A program made the translations under genes and the position numbers. Positions 10,001 to 16,726 of a DNA stretch of 35,723 nucleotides are shown one piece after another (positions within the stretch are counted from its first letter, which is position 1; each line of letters starts with the position of its first letter). The notes under the pieces are model-generated. The model ran no database searches. It had not been told where the DNA came from and saw only the letters and a program-made list of their open reading frames with translations. This DNA is from an uncultured Bacilli bacterium (GTDB lineage: Bacteria; Bacillota_I; Bacilli_A; RF39; UBA660), in contig CALVSW010000013.1 of assembly GCA_944359625.1 (NCBI GenBank), positions 1 to 35,723 on the forward strand. Direction: 5' to 3'.

Positions 10001-10075
10001 ATTTAATGGAATAAAATTATAATATTCTTTTATCGCGTCAATAATACTTTTATACTTTTTATAAAACTCACTCAT
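7016..10075 (-). CDS. Giant sigma-70-like protein with repeated sigma4-like modules
   Basis: The protein is 1019 aa, two to three times the usual sigma length. Residues ~190-270 are region 2 (LVRFVANKYTKRGLEYEDLVQEGIIGLI; SFSTYAVYWIRQSI), ~275-320 region 3, and ~365-425 region 4 (PMERTVIEYYFGLNG; LAEIGRMFNLSREYMRVTLKNTLRKLK). A ~600-aa tail follows. It holds four degenerate repeats of about 75-80 aa, each with LxxIFSNY, then ILxxRFGxNYN, then a basic IIPxIxKxI helix; the aromatic-Gly pairs sit near 649, 724, 803 and 880. A last helix-turn-helix-like segment lies near 957-1005. The chosen ATG at 10075 has GGAGAG 7 nt upstream; the in-frame TTG at 10090 contains that site. The tail's role is unknown. 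Confidence 0.85.
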   Translation of the reverse strand: MSEFYKKYKSIIDAIKEYYNFIPLNNTEYNKILEKVYLQSKNKLSMEIKMDIDKLVIEYLKTNFYIIDIFDKFINSKIKYNNNSKTNLLNLKILCEFINNFNVDDIEIIFFELIESNSTLEKILINITNSGIVNSINNKDILLLIRTYYEFKNQDIKRKDKELPRLSLAKEEVKKLLMEAKQGDKKALDKIINDNINLVRFVANKYTKRGLEYEDLVQEGIIGLIKAINKCDLKRSTSFSTYAVYWIRQSINTALAYQGRTISLSFDAYERLLKIENIIINYKNKFGIEPTLDEVAAKTGLDIEIIKKYYSEIPSVKASLDNPISQDDNNNATFLEFIPDNSINIENDVIRKFQIQQFKVILNKVPLKPMERTVIEYYFGLNGNNPKNLAEIGRMFNLSREYMRVTLKNTLRKLKHSDLMMRFGMENNMIDKLSLKQLEESNLKELYNIFENNIKSIINDYKFINIPQLDLNTIINNSLLEVQSKAISDDKTYLYQLFNRILKDNLINYLKVKYANNKSTYVIKLIESKVKNIKIASTALNNILLIIRYLKEIDFLEDKEVLKILTHNNAITNLLDIIIASGYKEIDNFEEQDILIDLIIMYKPEISKADIRKSWHNLFSILFEYEPSVVIDTIKKLPVEYQSILERRFGPNYNTLIKDRYWSKKDNYVLKYVIIPLIKNIINNNIENKEVDLFTIFSNYSFNLILDIINSLDINYQRILQGRFGINYNELIDDDKFLRRYKKACYKEIIPFIYKKAKLLTKENVNINNRDLLTIFSNYDSSLVISAIDDLTDYEINYLQSIYGGNYNQVLINISLNNNEYLNLIFSRIRNIIKDKLNLTEQEKNTLDLLSLLSNYDQNKLLMVIDSLPDSDKEILKRKYGENYSEVNHYISRQDRRDITSRIIPKIRRRLENYEKNGRFKVVNVEEIPSKNNNQESLISISEVLNSIEFKELTSYLTKEEAIIIMFQYLGYNGRYLNIEKIAKLLNVSILEVRNIANQAINKYNEHNNGVTKKLVTKK

Positions 10076-10102
10076 TTTTATTCTCTCCAAACCGGTTTTT
10101 AT

Positions 10103-10108
10103 ATTATA
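10103..10108 (-). promoter_or_regulatory. -10 element of the giant sigma-factor gene
   Basis: TATAAT on the minus strand lies 28 bp before the ATG at 10075. No good -35 is seen. The surrounding ~65 bp recur almost unchanged at 11254-11312. Confidence 0.5.
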
Positions 10109-10143
10109 ACACGGATAATAAAATTTAGTATTAAATATTTAAA

Positions 10144-10168
10144 AAAGTAGCTATTTTAATGCTACTTA
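10144..10168 (-). terminator. Terminator of the lipase-like gene
   Basis: On the minus strand AAGTAGC, a loop, GCTACTT and a T-run form an intrinsic terminator just after the stop codon at 10175. Confidence 0.75.
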
Positions 10169-10174
10169 AAGATA

Positions 10175-11233
10175 TTATAATCTTTTTAAACTCCTTTGTA
10201 ATTCTTTTTCTTTATTAAGATTACTATAAACTATATCTAATACTTCATTAGCATAAATCGGAATATAAAATACACCATGTGATGAAGTAATAAGTTTTGA
10301 TGATGAATGCTCATCATCATAGTAATCTTCAATTTTTTTCTGAGATTTTAAAGATACCATACCATCAGAATTACCACCAAAAATACAATCATTAAGTATA
10401 CATAAGCCAAGAGTATTTAAATCACCATTTTTTATACCATTTCTTAAAGTTTCATCATTAATTACAGTACAAATATTTTCATAATGTTTTACATTAGCTA
10501 AAGATACTAAATTAGTTTCAGAAAAGATATTTCTTAAAAAATTAGGATCATATTTATCCTTTAAATTATCAGGAATACCATCAGCAATTCCTATATCTAA
10601 ATCCATATGCGAATTACTTAACATTTGATTATAAATAGCTATAACTGATTTAATAACCTTATCAGAAAAAAGATTTTTTCCTAATTTAGCCTCAATAGCT
10701 TCTCTAACATTATAAGCAAAATATAGTGGTGAAGCCATTGGGGTTCCTAAATAAGGTGATGAAATACTATAAACATAAGTTTTATTTTTACTCAATGGAT
10801 TTTTTAAATATTTCATCATATCAAAAGCCATAGTACCACATTTTGATGTTCCTATAACATTTACTGTTTTAGTAGTACTCATACTTGTATACCCGTCAAC
10901 AAGAGCAGCCATAAACTTACTTTCCTCAACTAAAGGAGCATCATTATCAACTAAGAATAATAAAATTTCAAAGTTTTCATCTTTATTTTTAAAATAGCGA
11001 ATAATATTAGAAACGCCACATGATGAATTACTGATATATGATCCATAAGTAGTATGATTTTCTAAACTCATACTATCAGCAAATATTATATAATTTATAT
11101 CTTCACTAGAATTATTTAAGATAGTTTTAAATATTCCAATTGATAATGCTTTTTTATTTACTCTACCATTTGTAATACTTTGCCAAGTATTGCTTTCCAA
11201 GTCCCATTTACTTATAGATATTACTTTTCCCAT
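10175..11233 (-). CDS. Lipase-like alpha/beta hydrolase
   Basis: This 352-aa protein resembles triacylglycerol-lipase-type hydrolases. The nucleophile elbow reads VIGTSKCG with Ser130, a GxSxxG variant rather than GxSxG. SSPYLGTPMASP (158-169) matches the lipase 'KGTP' strand. GNSDGMVS (287-294) offers Asp290, and SSHGVF (317-322) offers His319. No signal peptide is visible, so it looks cytosolic. The start is ATG 11233 with GGAGGAA 7 nt upstream; the frame extends further but lacks a ribosome site. It has its own promoter and terminator. The substrate is unknown and the catalytic assignment is inferred. Confidence 0.7.
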   Translation of the reverse strand: MGKVISISKWDLESNTWQSITNGRVNKKALSIGIFKTILNNSSEDINYIIFADSMSLENHTTYGSYISNSSCGVSNIIRYFKNKDENFEILLFLVDNDAPLVEESKFMAALVDGYTSMSTTKTVNVIGTSKCGTMAFDMMKYLKNPLSKNKTYVYSISSPYLGTPMASPLYFAYNVREAIEAKLGKNLFSDKVIKSVIAIYNQMLSNSHMDLDIGIADGIPDNLKDKYDPNFLRNIFSETNLVSLANVKHYENICTVINDETLRNGIKNGDLNTLGLCILNDCIFGGNSDGMVSLKSQKKIEDYYDDEHSSSKLITSSHGVFYIPIYANEVLDIVYSNLNKEKELQRSLKRL

Positions 11234-11255
11234 AATTATTTCCTCCGTTGGGGAT

Positions 11256-11261
11256 ATTATA
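11256..11261 (-). promoter_or_regulatory. -10 element of the lipase-like gene
   Basis: TATAAT on the minus strand lies 22 bp before ATG 11233. It belongs to the duplicated intergenic cassette also seen at 10103. Confidence 0.5.
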
Positions 11262-11291
11262 ACATGAATAATAAAATTTAGTATTAAAATA

Positions 11292-11315
11292 TTTAAAAAA
11301 GTAGCTATCCTAAAG
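11292..11315 (-). terminator. Terminator of the ZIP transporter gene, overlapping its stop codon
   Basis: On the minus strand GTAGCT, the loop TTAGGAT and AGCTAC are followed by TTTTTT. The TAG stop codon (11305-11307) forms part of the hairpin. Confidence 0.8.
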
Positions 11316-12069
11316 CTACATCTAACATCATCATAATGCAAAAACCTAATATTGTTAAAATAGTTATTAAACCTTTTCTATTAGTATCTTGACTATCAGG
11401 TATTAATTCCTCTACTACAACATATATCATGGCCCCAGCTGCAAAAGCTAATAAAAAGGGCATAATAAATTGAACTTTTAAAATTAATAATACTCCTAAG
11501 ACACCTGCAATTGGTTCTACTATACCACTTAAAGCTCCTAAGATAAAAGCTTTAGCTCTTGATAAGCCGTTACTTCTTAATGGTAAAGCTACTGCTGAAC
11601 CTTCTGGAATATTTTGAATACCAATTCCTAAAGCAATACCAAGTGCTGCTAGTACTGTTACTCCTTCTAAACCTAAAGCAGCTGATGCAAAAGCTACACC
11701 AATTGATAAGCCTTCTGGAATATTATGAATAGTTATCGAACTCATCAATAATAAATTGCGTTTATTAGTACTTTTAGTTTTTAGTATCTTAGTAAAGATT
11801 TTATCACTTATATATAATAATAAACTACCAGATATAAATCCTAAAACTACTAACAATAGACTTCCTGTTTCAACTGCTGGTGCTAATAAAGAAAAATATG
11901 ATGCTGCTAACATAATACCAGCTGATATTGCTATTAAAGATTTAATAACTAATTTATTTATTTTTTTAAAACAAAATACAATAGAAGCTCCTAATGTTGT
12001 TAATAAAAATGTAAATAAAGTAGCTATAAATGCTTGCATAACTGGACTTAATGAAAGAAAATAATTCAT
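11305..12069 (-). CDS. ZIP family divalent metal transporter (ZupT-like)
   Basis: This 254-aa polytopic membrane protein has about eight helices. It carries the ZIP metal-site signatures HNIPEGLSIGVAFA in TM4 (about 114-127) and QNIPEGSAVALPL in TM5 (about 151-163). Family members import Zn2+, Fe2+ or Mn2+ down an electrochemical gradient. The cytosolic loop between TM3 and TM4 (KSTNKRN) is short and has no His-rich stretch. The start ATG has AAGGGTGAG upstream. It stands as a single gene with its own terminator. Substrate preference cannot be read from sequence. Confidence 0.93.
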   Translation of the reverse strand: MNYFLSLSPVMQAFIATLFTFLLTTLGASIVFCFKKINKLVIKSLIAISAGIMLAASYFSLLAPAVETGSLLLVVLGFISGSLLLYISDKIFTKILKTKSTNKRNLLLMSSITIHNIPEGLSIGVAFASAALGLEGVTVLAALGIALGIGIQNIPEGSAVALPLRSNGLSRAKAFILGALSGIVEPIAGVLGVLLILKVQFIMPFLLAFAAGAMIYVVVEELIPDSQDTNRKGLITILTILGFCIMMMLDVALG

Positions 12070-12118
12070 ATACTCACCCTTTATATGTTATGTTTAATAT
12101 AATAAATCAACTGGGCTA

Positions 12119-12147
12119 TTTACACTAATTAAATATTATGATATAGT
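12119..12147 (+). promoter_or_regulatory. Promoter of tRNA-Thr
   Basis: The -35 TTTACA (12119-12124), a 17-bp spacer and -10 TATAGT (12142-12147) place the start a few bases before the tRNA. Confidence 0.7.
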
Positions 12148-12155
12148 TTTGATAT

Positions 12156-12229
12156 GCCGAATTAGTATAGTGGTAGAACAGATCCATGGTAAGGATCAAA
12201 TGCAAGTTCGATTCTTGCATTCGGCACCA
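12156..12229 (+). tRNA. tRNA-Thr (anticodon GGU), CCA encoded
   Basis: The acceptor stem GCCGAAT pairs with ATTCGGC and is followed by A and an encoded CCA. The D arm contains TAGTGGTAGA. The anticodon stem GATCC/GGATC encloses the loop ATGGTAA, giving anticodon GGT (GGU), which reads ACC/ACU Thr codons. The T arm TGCAA-GTTCGATTC-TTGCA is standard. It is a lone tRNA with its own promoter and terminator. Confidence 0.95.
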
Positions 12230-12240
12230 GATTGCTTATT

Positions 12241-12267
12241 ACTCGAACTTTAATGTTTCGAGTTTTA
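12241..12267 (+). terminator. Terminator of tRNA-Thr
   Basis: ACTCGAA pairs with TTCGAGT around a 9-nt loop and is followed by TTTTAAT. Confidence 0.7.
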
Positions 12268-12321
12268 ATATATTTAAATTAAAATTGTAATTTTGCTTTT
12301 GATAATAAACAGGAGGACAAT

Positions 12322-12936
12322 ATGAGTTTTAATAGAGTAATGGCTAAAATGATGGCTGGTAGTGATATAAAAATAGTTCATGGAAAAGTTATTGGAAATA
12401 TTGACCCATATATTGAATGGATAAAATGGTTATCATATGTACCGGAATTTCAAAAAGCAAGAATACAAGAATTAAATTCTAAAAGAATTGAAGAAATGGC
12501 TTTAGAAGAATTAGATGAGTTAAGAATATATAAAAGTCAAATTAGAATGTTAGAACTATTTAAAAAATATGGTACTAGTGAAATTTCTAAAGATGAATAC
12601 ATGGAAGTTTATGATTTTATGATAAATCAATCTATAAATGAATTAATGTTAAGTAAGTTAACTTTAGAAGAACTTAAATATGCTAAAGACCAAATACAAT
12701 ATTTTAGTCAAATTCAAAGTGAAGAATTAAGTAAAAAAGTAAACGATGAACAAAAAACAGATAATTATGAAAATTTGTCTATGGTAGACTCTTATATTTT
12801 ACATATCATATCAAGAGTTAACTTTGTAAGAAGTATGTCAAAATTTAATAGAGAAATAGAAGCTCAACTTAGAGAAAATGCCTCTATGAGAAAAAAAAGT
12901 TTATATTATGCTTCCAATCCTTATGCCAAAAGATAA
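12322..12936 (+). CDS. Hypothetical helical protein
   Basis: This 204-aa protein starts at ATG with AGGAGG 6 nt upstream. It is charged and predicted largely helical, with several short LxLEEL-type segments (MALEELDELRIYKSQ near 55-70, LTLEELKYAKDQIQY near 112-126). There are no membrane segments or signal peptide, and I recognise no family. It is a single plus-strand gene between the tRNA and a bidirectional terminator. The repeated LxLEEL(D/K) stretches could form coiled coils. Confidence 0.7.
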   Translation: MSFNRVMAKMMAGSDIKIVHGKVIGNIDPYIEWIKWLSYVPEFQKARIQELNSKRIEEMALEELDELRIYKSQIRMLELFKKYGTSEISKDEYMEVYDFMINQSINELMLSKLTLEELKYAKDQIQYFSQIQSEELSKKVNDEQKTDNYENLSMVDSYILHIISRVNFVRSMSKFNREIEAQLRENASMRKKSLYYASNPYAKR

Positions 12937-13047
12937 TTTTATAAAAAAATACTAAAAGTTGATAATTAAATGAATTATAATAAGAAAATTATAGTAAATT
13001 ACTAAAAAACTTAAAATAATAGCGAAATTATCATTAATAGAAAAAGA

Positions 13048-13094
13048 AAAACATAATTAAGTAAGAACTAATTGTTCGAACAAAATTATGTTTT
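13048..13094. terminator. Bidirectional terminator between convergent genes
   Basis: AAAACATAATT (13048-13058) pairs with AATTATGTTTT (13084-13094), with T-runs on both strands. Inside are GAAC/GTTC and the palindrome TTGTTCGAACAA (13072-13083). It can serve the plus gene ending at 12936 and the minus gene ending at 13101. Confidence 0.7.
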
Positions 13095-13100
13095 TTTAAA

Positions 13101-13358
13101 TTAAAATTGTATATTTATAATATCGCGTTTGCTATTATTATATAATAGAGGAATAAGTTTAACTATTAATTCTTTATCTATAACATTATCTAATTCTGAT
13201 AAAAGATTATTATTTTCCATTTCCGCATATTTAAAATTTGCATTATTATTTATATCAACTAAATATACATAAGTAGAATTATTATAATTTACTTTACTTG
13301 CAACAACGTATTTATTTTTATCACTTAAAGTAATAATATCTTGATATTTAATTTCCAA
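13101..13358 (-). CDS. Small conserved-looking protein, DUF1292-like
   Basis: This 85-aa protein shows alternating beta strands (DIITLSDKNKYVVASKVNYNNSTYVYLVDINN) and a C-terminal helix, the pattern of DUF1292-type small proteins; that resemblance is weak. The only workable start is TTG at 13358, placed directly after the TAA of the upstream gene. AGGTAGG lies 9 nt before it, so translation is probably coupled. No function is known. Confidence 0.6.
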   Translation of the reverse strand: MEIKYQDIITLSDKNKYVVASKVNYNNSTYVYLVDINNNANFKYAEMENNNLLSELDNVIDKELIVKLIPLLYNNSKRDIINIQF

Positions 13359-13742
13359 TTATTTTGACCTACCTTTTTCTTCTTCTAATCTTTTTATATT
13401 ATATTTTAATCTTCTAAGTGATGACATGGTATTTTGTGCGTTACTAGTAGCTGTAATAATTCCACATGCCACAATTGAACCAGATACTGCAATACCACTA
13501 TCTTGAAATCTTACTAATAGATAAGAACCTAGTGTTAAAGCTTCTTCGGAATTAAAAGCATTTATTATATCATTACCAATTAAAACGAGTCCTAATGTTC
13601 CAATACCAACTGCCAATGCACTAGCACCTAGTAAAGCAGTATTTTTTGCTAAATCTTTTTTGTCTTCCTCTATATTTCTTTCTAATCTCTCAATTAAAAA
13701 CACATTTCTATACGATTTATCATTATAATCATCATTATACAT
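13359..13742 (-). CDS. Hypothetical membrane protein with two helices
   Basis: This 127-aa protein has a charged N-terminal helix (LIERLERNIEEDKKDLAK). Two hydrophobic segments follow (about 33-60, ALLGASALAVGIGTLGLVL; about 82-100, SGIAVSGSIVACGIITA), then a basic C-terminal helix (LRRLKYNIKRLEEEKGR). AGGAGG lies 12 nt before ATG, and a TATAAT at 13769-13774 could be its -10. It forms a two-gene unit with the small gene downstream. I do not recognise the family. Confidence 0.65.
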   Translation of the reverse strand: MYNDDYNDKSYRNVFLIERLERNIEEDKKDLAKNTALLGASALAVGIGTLGLVLIGNDIINAFNSEEALTLGSYLLVRFQDSGIAVSGSIVACGIITATSNAQNTMSSLRRLKYNIKRLEEEKGRSK

Positions 13743-13940
13743 AGCGACCTAGTTACCTCCTAGACGGTATTATAGCATATTTTATTTATTTTTTATATTT
13801 TTTTATAAAACTAACATTTCTTGGTTACTTGGTTAAAAATATACATATTGTAATACACTTATATTAGTTAATAAGTTACTACTATTTAGTATAAAATTTA
13901 TTTATCTTCTACTCAAACATTATTTACAAATCCATTCTAA

Positions 13941-14174
13941 TTTTTATTTCAGAAAAGAAAGAATAAATTAAATAATTATTTTAAATTTTATAAGTCGTTT
14001 TTTTCTAACAATAAATATAATGGAAATATACTTGATGATAGTGAGATTAGAGTTATACAAAATAATTTTAAAATAAAAGATAAAGGTGATTTGCTGTTGC
14101 GTAAAATAATTTTTTATAGTAGTATAAATACCAATTTAAAAAAGGGAGATATTTTATTATGGCAACTAAATTAG
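13941..14174 (+). pseudogene. Possible coding remnant without a start codon
   Basis: The 416-bp gap between 13743 and 14158 holds an open plus-strand stretch of 77 codons with no ATG. Its later part reads NGNILDDSEIRVIQNNFKIK and DKGDLLLRKIIFYSSIN, which is richer in D, E and G than random AT-rich translation. It runs into the start of the next gene in another frame. It could be the tail of a decayed gene, or chance. Confidence 0.3.
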
Positions 14175-14857
14175 AAGAAATGAAATGGAAATTACATAGA
14201 AAAAGATATAATGAATTGTTTAACTATGGAGTAGAACATGGACTAATTGGTACTTATGATCAGCAATTAATAGAAAATTTAAGACATATTTATTATGGTG
14301 GACTTCCAGCATCTATATTATTATTATATGGTAATTTAAGTAATGGTCATTGTTATGATAGAGGACCATTAGTAACGTTAGGATTTAATGATGATGATTT
14401 TCAGATTATTGATGCAGATATTAATAGTTTGAGATTAAATCCAAAATATATTGATGAGTATAGAACGGGAAATAAAAGTGAACATTTTGCTAATCATTGT
14501 TTTGCTGAAAGAATATTAAAAGATGGTACAACATTAGTTTATGATACTTCCCTTGGCTTAGTATTTGAAAAAAATTTATATTATAAACTTGAAAATCCTA
14601 AAATTACAAAGATTAATGATAAAGAAACAACTTTAAAATTTTTGTATTATGATTTTCAAAAAGACTCTAACATCGAAAGAGATAAATATGCTCTACCATT
14701 TATTTTGCCTATTATAGAAAAACATTTAGTCCCTACACAGCCTTTTTATTTAGAGCTATTAAAACAAGAGATTGCAATATTAAAACAAGAAGTTGGCTAT
14801 AATGATATATACCAAAAAATACATGAAGATATGAAATCTAAAGGGATTTTAAATTAG
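14159..14857 (+). CDS. Transglutaminase-like Cys-His-Asp protein (paralog 1)
   Basis: This 232-aa protein has a likely catalytic triad. Cys65 is in NGHCYDRG at a helix start after a hydrophobic stretch, His113 is in FANHCFAER, and Asp129 is in TTLVYDTS. FNDDDF lies between the Cys and the His. The next gene has the same order (Cys, xNDDDx, His, strand, Asp), and that copy matches the transglutaminase-like core better. There is no signal peptide, so it is probably cytosolic. GGGAGA lies 9 nt before ATG. It forms an operon with the next gene (14-nt gap). The catalytic role is inferred; this paralog lacks the Trp after His, so it may be inactive. Confidence 0.6.
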   Translation: MATKLEEMKWKLHRKRYNELFNYGVEHGLIGTYDQQLIENLRHIYYGGLPASILLLYGNLSNGHCYDRGPLVTLGFNDDDFQIIDADINSLRLNPKYIDEYRTGNKSEHFANHCFAERILKDGTTLVYDTSLGLVFEKNLYYKLENPKITKINDKETTLKFLYYDFQKDSNIERDKYALPFILPIIEKHLVPTQPFYLELLKQEIAILKQEVGYNDIYQKIHEDMKSKGILN

Positions 14858-14871
14858 TAAAGGAAAAAACA

Positions 14872-15576
14872 ATGTTTGGAATTAATGAAATATTAGATAA
14901 AGTTATTTCAAAAAAGGAATTAACTGAAGAAGAAAAATTTAAAATATTACGCTCTAAAAGACTTGATACAAAAGTTGTAGAATATTTAATGAGTAAACTA
15001 AATAATTTACATATTGAAGTGTTAGGAAAATATGAAGGTTCTTTGTTTGAATTAATGCCAGTAGGAAAACTTGAAGGATGGTGTTGGCAAACAACAGAAT
15101 CAGCAATAGTATTTTTAAATGATGATGATTATATTGAGAGAGGAAACTTAAGGTTTGATGAAAAAACACCAGAATATTATCATTCATGGATATGCTTTAA
15201 GTTTAATGGCATAGAATATGTTTTGGATCCTTGTTTAAGTTTTTTATGCAAAAAGAGTGATTATTCAAAAATATTTAAAATTGATGTAAAAGGAAAAGTA
15301 AGTGCTAAAGAAGTAAAAGAAGAACTAATTAGACAAGTCACTGCACCTAAAGAGGAAGATAATTCAAAAGCACATCAAGCATTCCAATCTTTTATGAAAA
15401 GTTTTATGGGAGAATCTTATGTTAATTATATGGAAAGTAAAAAAAATGAAGTTATAGTTCACGGACCAGAAGATGTAAATACACCATTATATAGAAATGG
15501 TGCTGGTTATATAACAGAAATAGAAAATGAAAAAATTAAAAAATTAACAGTTCACTATTATTATATAGATTCTTAA
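14872..15576 (+). CDS. Transglutaminase-like Cys-His-Asp protein (paralog 2)
   Basis: This 234-aa protein has a core that reads like a transglutaminase/papain-like fold. EGWCWQTTESAIVFL has Cys71, YYHSWICFKFNGIEYVLDP has His104 followed by Trp, and Asp119 follows in the 'VLDP' strand, the arrangement HxWxxxxxxxxxYxxDP. The N-terminal 65 residues and C-terminal ~90 residues are unfamiliar. AAAGGA lies 8 nt before ATG, and a terminator follows. Such domains cleave or cross-link amide bonds; the substrate is unknown. Tandem duplication with the gene upstream is supported by shared motif order and similar length. Confidence 0.65.
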   Translation: MFGINEILDKVISKKELTEEEKFKILRSKRLDTKVVEYLMSKLNNLHIEVLGKYEGSLFELMPVGKLEGWCWQTTESAIVFLNDDDYIERGNLRFDEKTPEYYHSWICFKFNGIEYVLDPCLSFLCKKSDYSKIFKIDVKGKVSAKEVKEELIRQVTAPKEEDNSKAHQAFQSFMKSFMGESYVNYMESKKNEVIVHGPEDVNTPLYRNGAGYITEIENEKIKKLTVHYYYIDS

Positions 15577-15623
15577 TATTAAAAAATTTTTTAATTTATT
15601 ATGGTACTATAATAATAAATATT

Positions 15624-15648
15624 AACTAGAAATAATATCTAGTTTTTT
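15624..15648 (+). terminator. Terminator of the transglutaminase-like pair
   Basis: AACTAGA, a 7-nt loop, TCTAGTT and a T-run lie about 50 bp after the stop codon. Confidence 0.75.
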
Positions 15649-15689
15649 ATTTGGCAATAGAAATAAAATTAAGAATTTTTAAATAAACC

Positions 15690-15717
15690 AAAAAACTACA
15701 AGTTTTAACCTGTAGTT
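15690..15717 (-). terminator. Terminator of the DUF7736-like gene
   Basis: On the minus strand AACTACA pairs with TGTAGTT around a 10-nt loop and is followed by TTTTTT. Confidence 0.75.
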
Positions 15718-15732
15718 CATAAATATTAAATA

Positions 15733-16002
15733 TTATAAATTTTTAGTTCTACTTAAAATCATTTGCTCTGCTTCTTTAATAGGATTAATATGCTCACACA
15801 TTTCTTCAGGCAATTGAGGATATCTTGATAATATGTATGGTTGAGCAATTTCTGCTACTCGTGGTAATTGATTTGTAAATAGATTATCACCAGAAAGATA
15901 ATTTAAAATTTTATAAATATTACCGAATTCTGTAAATACTCTTCCCGTTGTAATGCTTAAAACAGTTCCTAAATCAAAATTTCTTTCATTATTTTCTGAC
16001 AT
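15733..16002 (-). CDS. Phage-type small protein (DUF7736-like)
   Basis: This 89-aa protein follows the pattern of a small family common in phages and prophages: FDLGTVLSITTGR at the N-terminus, YKILNYLSGDNLFTNQLPR in the middle, and a short helical end (LPEEMCEHINPIKEAEQ). The label DUF7736 is from memory of that pattern. Function is unknown. GGGAAG lies before ATG. A TGATATAAT extended -10 at 16024-16032 precedes it and a terminator follows, so it is monocistronic. No other phage genes are nearby, which suggests domestication or a prophage leftover. Confidence 0.7.
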   Translation of the reverse strand: MSENNERNFDLGTVLSITTGRVFTEFGNIYKILNYLSGDNLFTNQLPRVAEIAQPYILSRYPQLPEEMCEHINPIKEAEQMILSRTKNL

Positions 16003-16023
16003 AATTAAACTTCCCTACAACTA

Positions 16024-16032
16024 ATTATATCA
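16024..16032 (-). promoter_or_regulatory. Extended -10 promoter of the DUF7736-like gene
   Basis: TGATATAAT on the minus strand (TG-1-TATAAT) lies 22 bp before the start codon; the -35 is weak. Confidence 0.6.
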
Positions 16033-16181
16033 GTTTTTTTATAAAAGCAATGAAATTATACTATTTATTGCCTATTTTAACTTAAAATATTTGTATTCTT
16101 GAAGTGTTTTTTATTTATATGTTAGATTAAAACAATATGTATTAATTATTTTACCTACTTTAATTTTCAAGAAAGTTATTA

Positions 16182-16697
16182 TTAAACAAGTTTCTTCACT
16201 ATTATTTTTAATATTCTTCTAATTCCATTTTCACGCTTTATACCAGTTGGATATTCTACACCTTTTGGTAATTCAATTATTAAATTATTACGTTTAAAAT
16301 TTAATATATCTTCTAAAGAATTAATTTCAAATGATAAGCATCGATAGCGATTAATCATATCAATATTATTAGTTTTTTCTAGATAAGATAATCGTTCATA
16401 TTCCTCTATTATCGAATTTCTTTGTTCAATAAGTTTATTACTCATTTTAATTATTTCTTCTTCAGATAAATCTTTAACACTAGAATAATCAATAATCCAA
16501 TCTAAACTTTTTAAATAAGCAACTTCTTCTGGTTTATCGAATCTCATAAAATCAAAACGATTATCATCATCAAGCATAAACCAGCTTTCATTAAATGCTT
16601 GTAATCTAAGTGTTGTTGGAACATTTAAATTAATTTTTATTATGTTAGCAAAATCACTTCTTTGAATATATATTGCATCATTAGTGATCACCTTCAT
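16182..16697 (-). CDS. Hypothetical protein
   Basis: This 171-aa protein starts at ATG 16697, which is preceded by GGGGGTGAT; an in-frame start 27 nt upstream lacks a site. The N-terminal half looks beta-rich (MKVITNDAIYIQRSDFANIIKINL; FNESWFMLDDDNRFDFMRF). A central helical stretch follows (LSEEEIIKMSNKLIEQRNSIIEEYERLSYL), then a basic end (GIRRILKIIVKKLV). I recognise no family. It has a near-consensus promoter at 16727-16755. Confidence 0.65.
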   Translation of the reverse strand: MKVITNDAIYIQRSDFANIIKINLNVPTTLRLQAFNESWFMLDDDNRFDFMRFDKPEEVAYLKSLDWIIDYSSVKDLSEEEIIKMSNKLIEQRNSIIEEYERLSYLEKTNNIDMINRYRCLSFEINSLEDILNFKRNNLIIELPKGVEYPTGIKRENGIRRILKIIVKKLV

Positions 16698-16726
16698 ATT
16701 TATCACCCCCTTAGCGCATGCCATGT

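Noticed and set aside
12937-13100. CRISPR-like repeats in AT-rich gaps
   Set aside because: Only terminator hairpins are seen; no regularly spaced repeats occur anywhere in the window.
14954-15187. Minus-strand frame inside the second Cys-His-Asp gene
   Set aside because: Shadow of a gene with a good ribosome site and conserved core.
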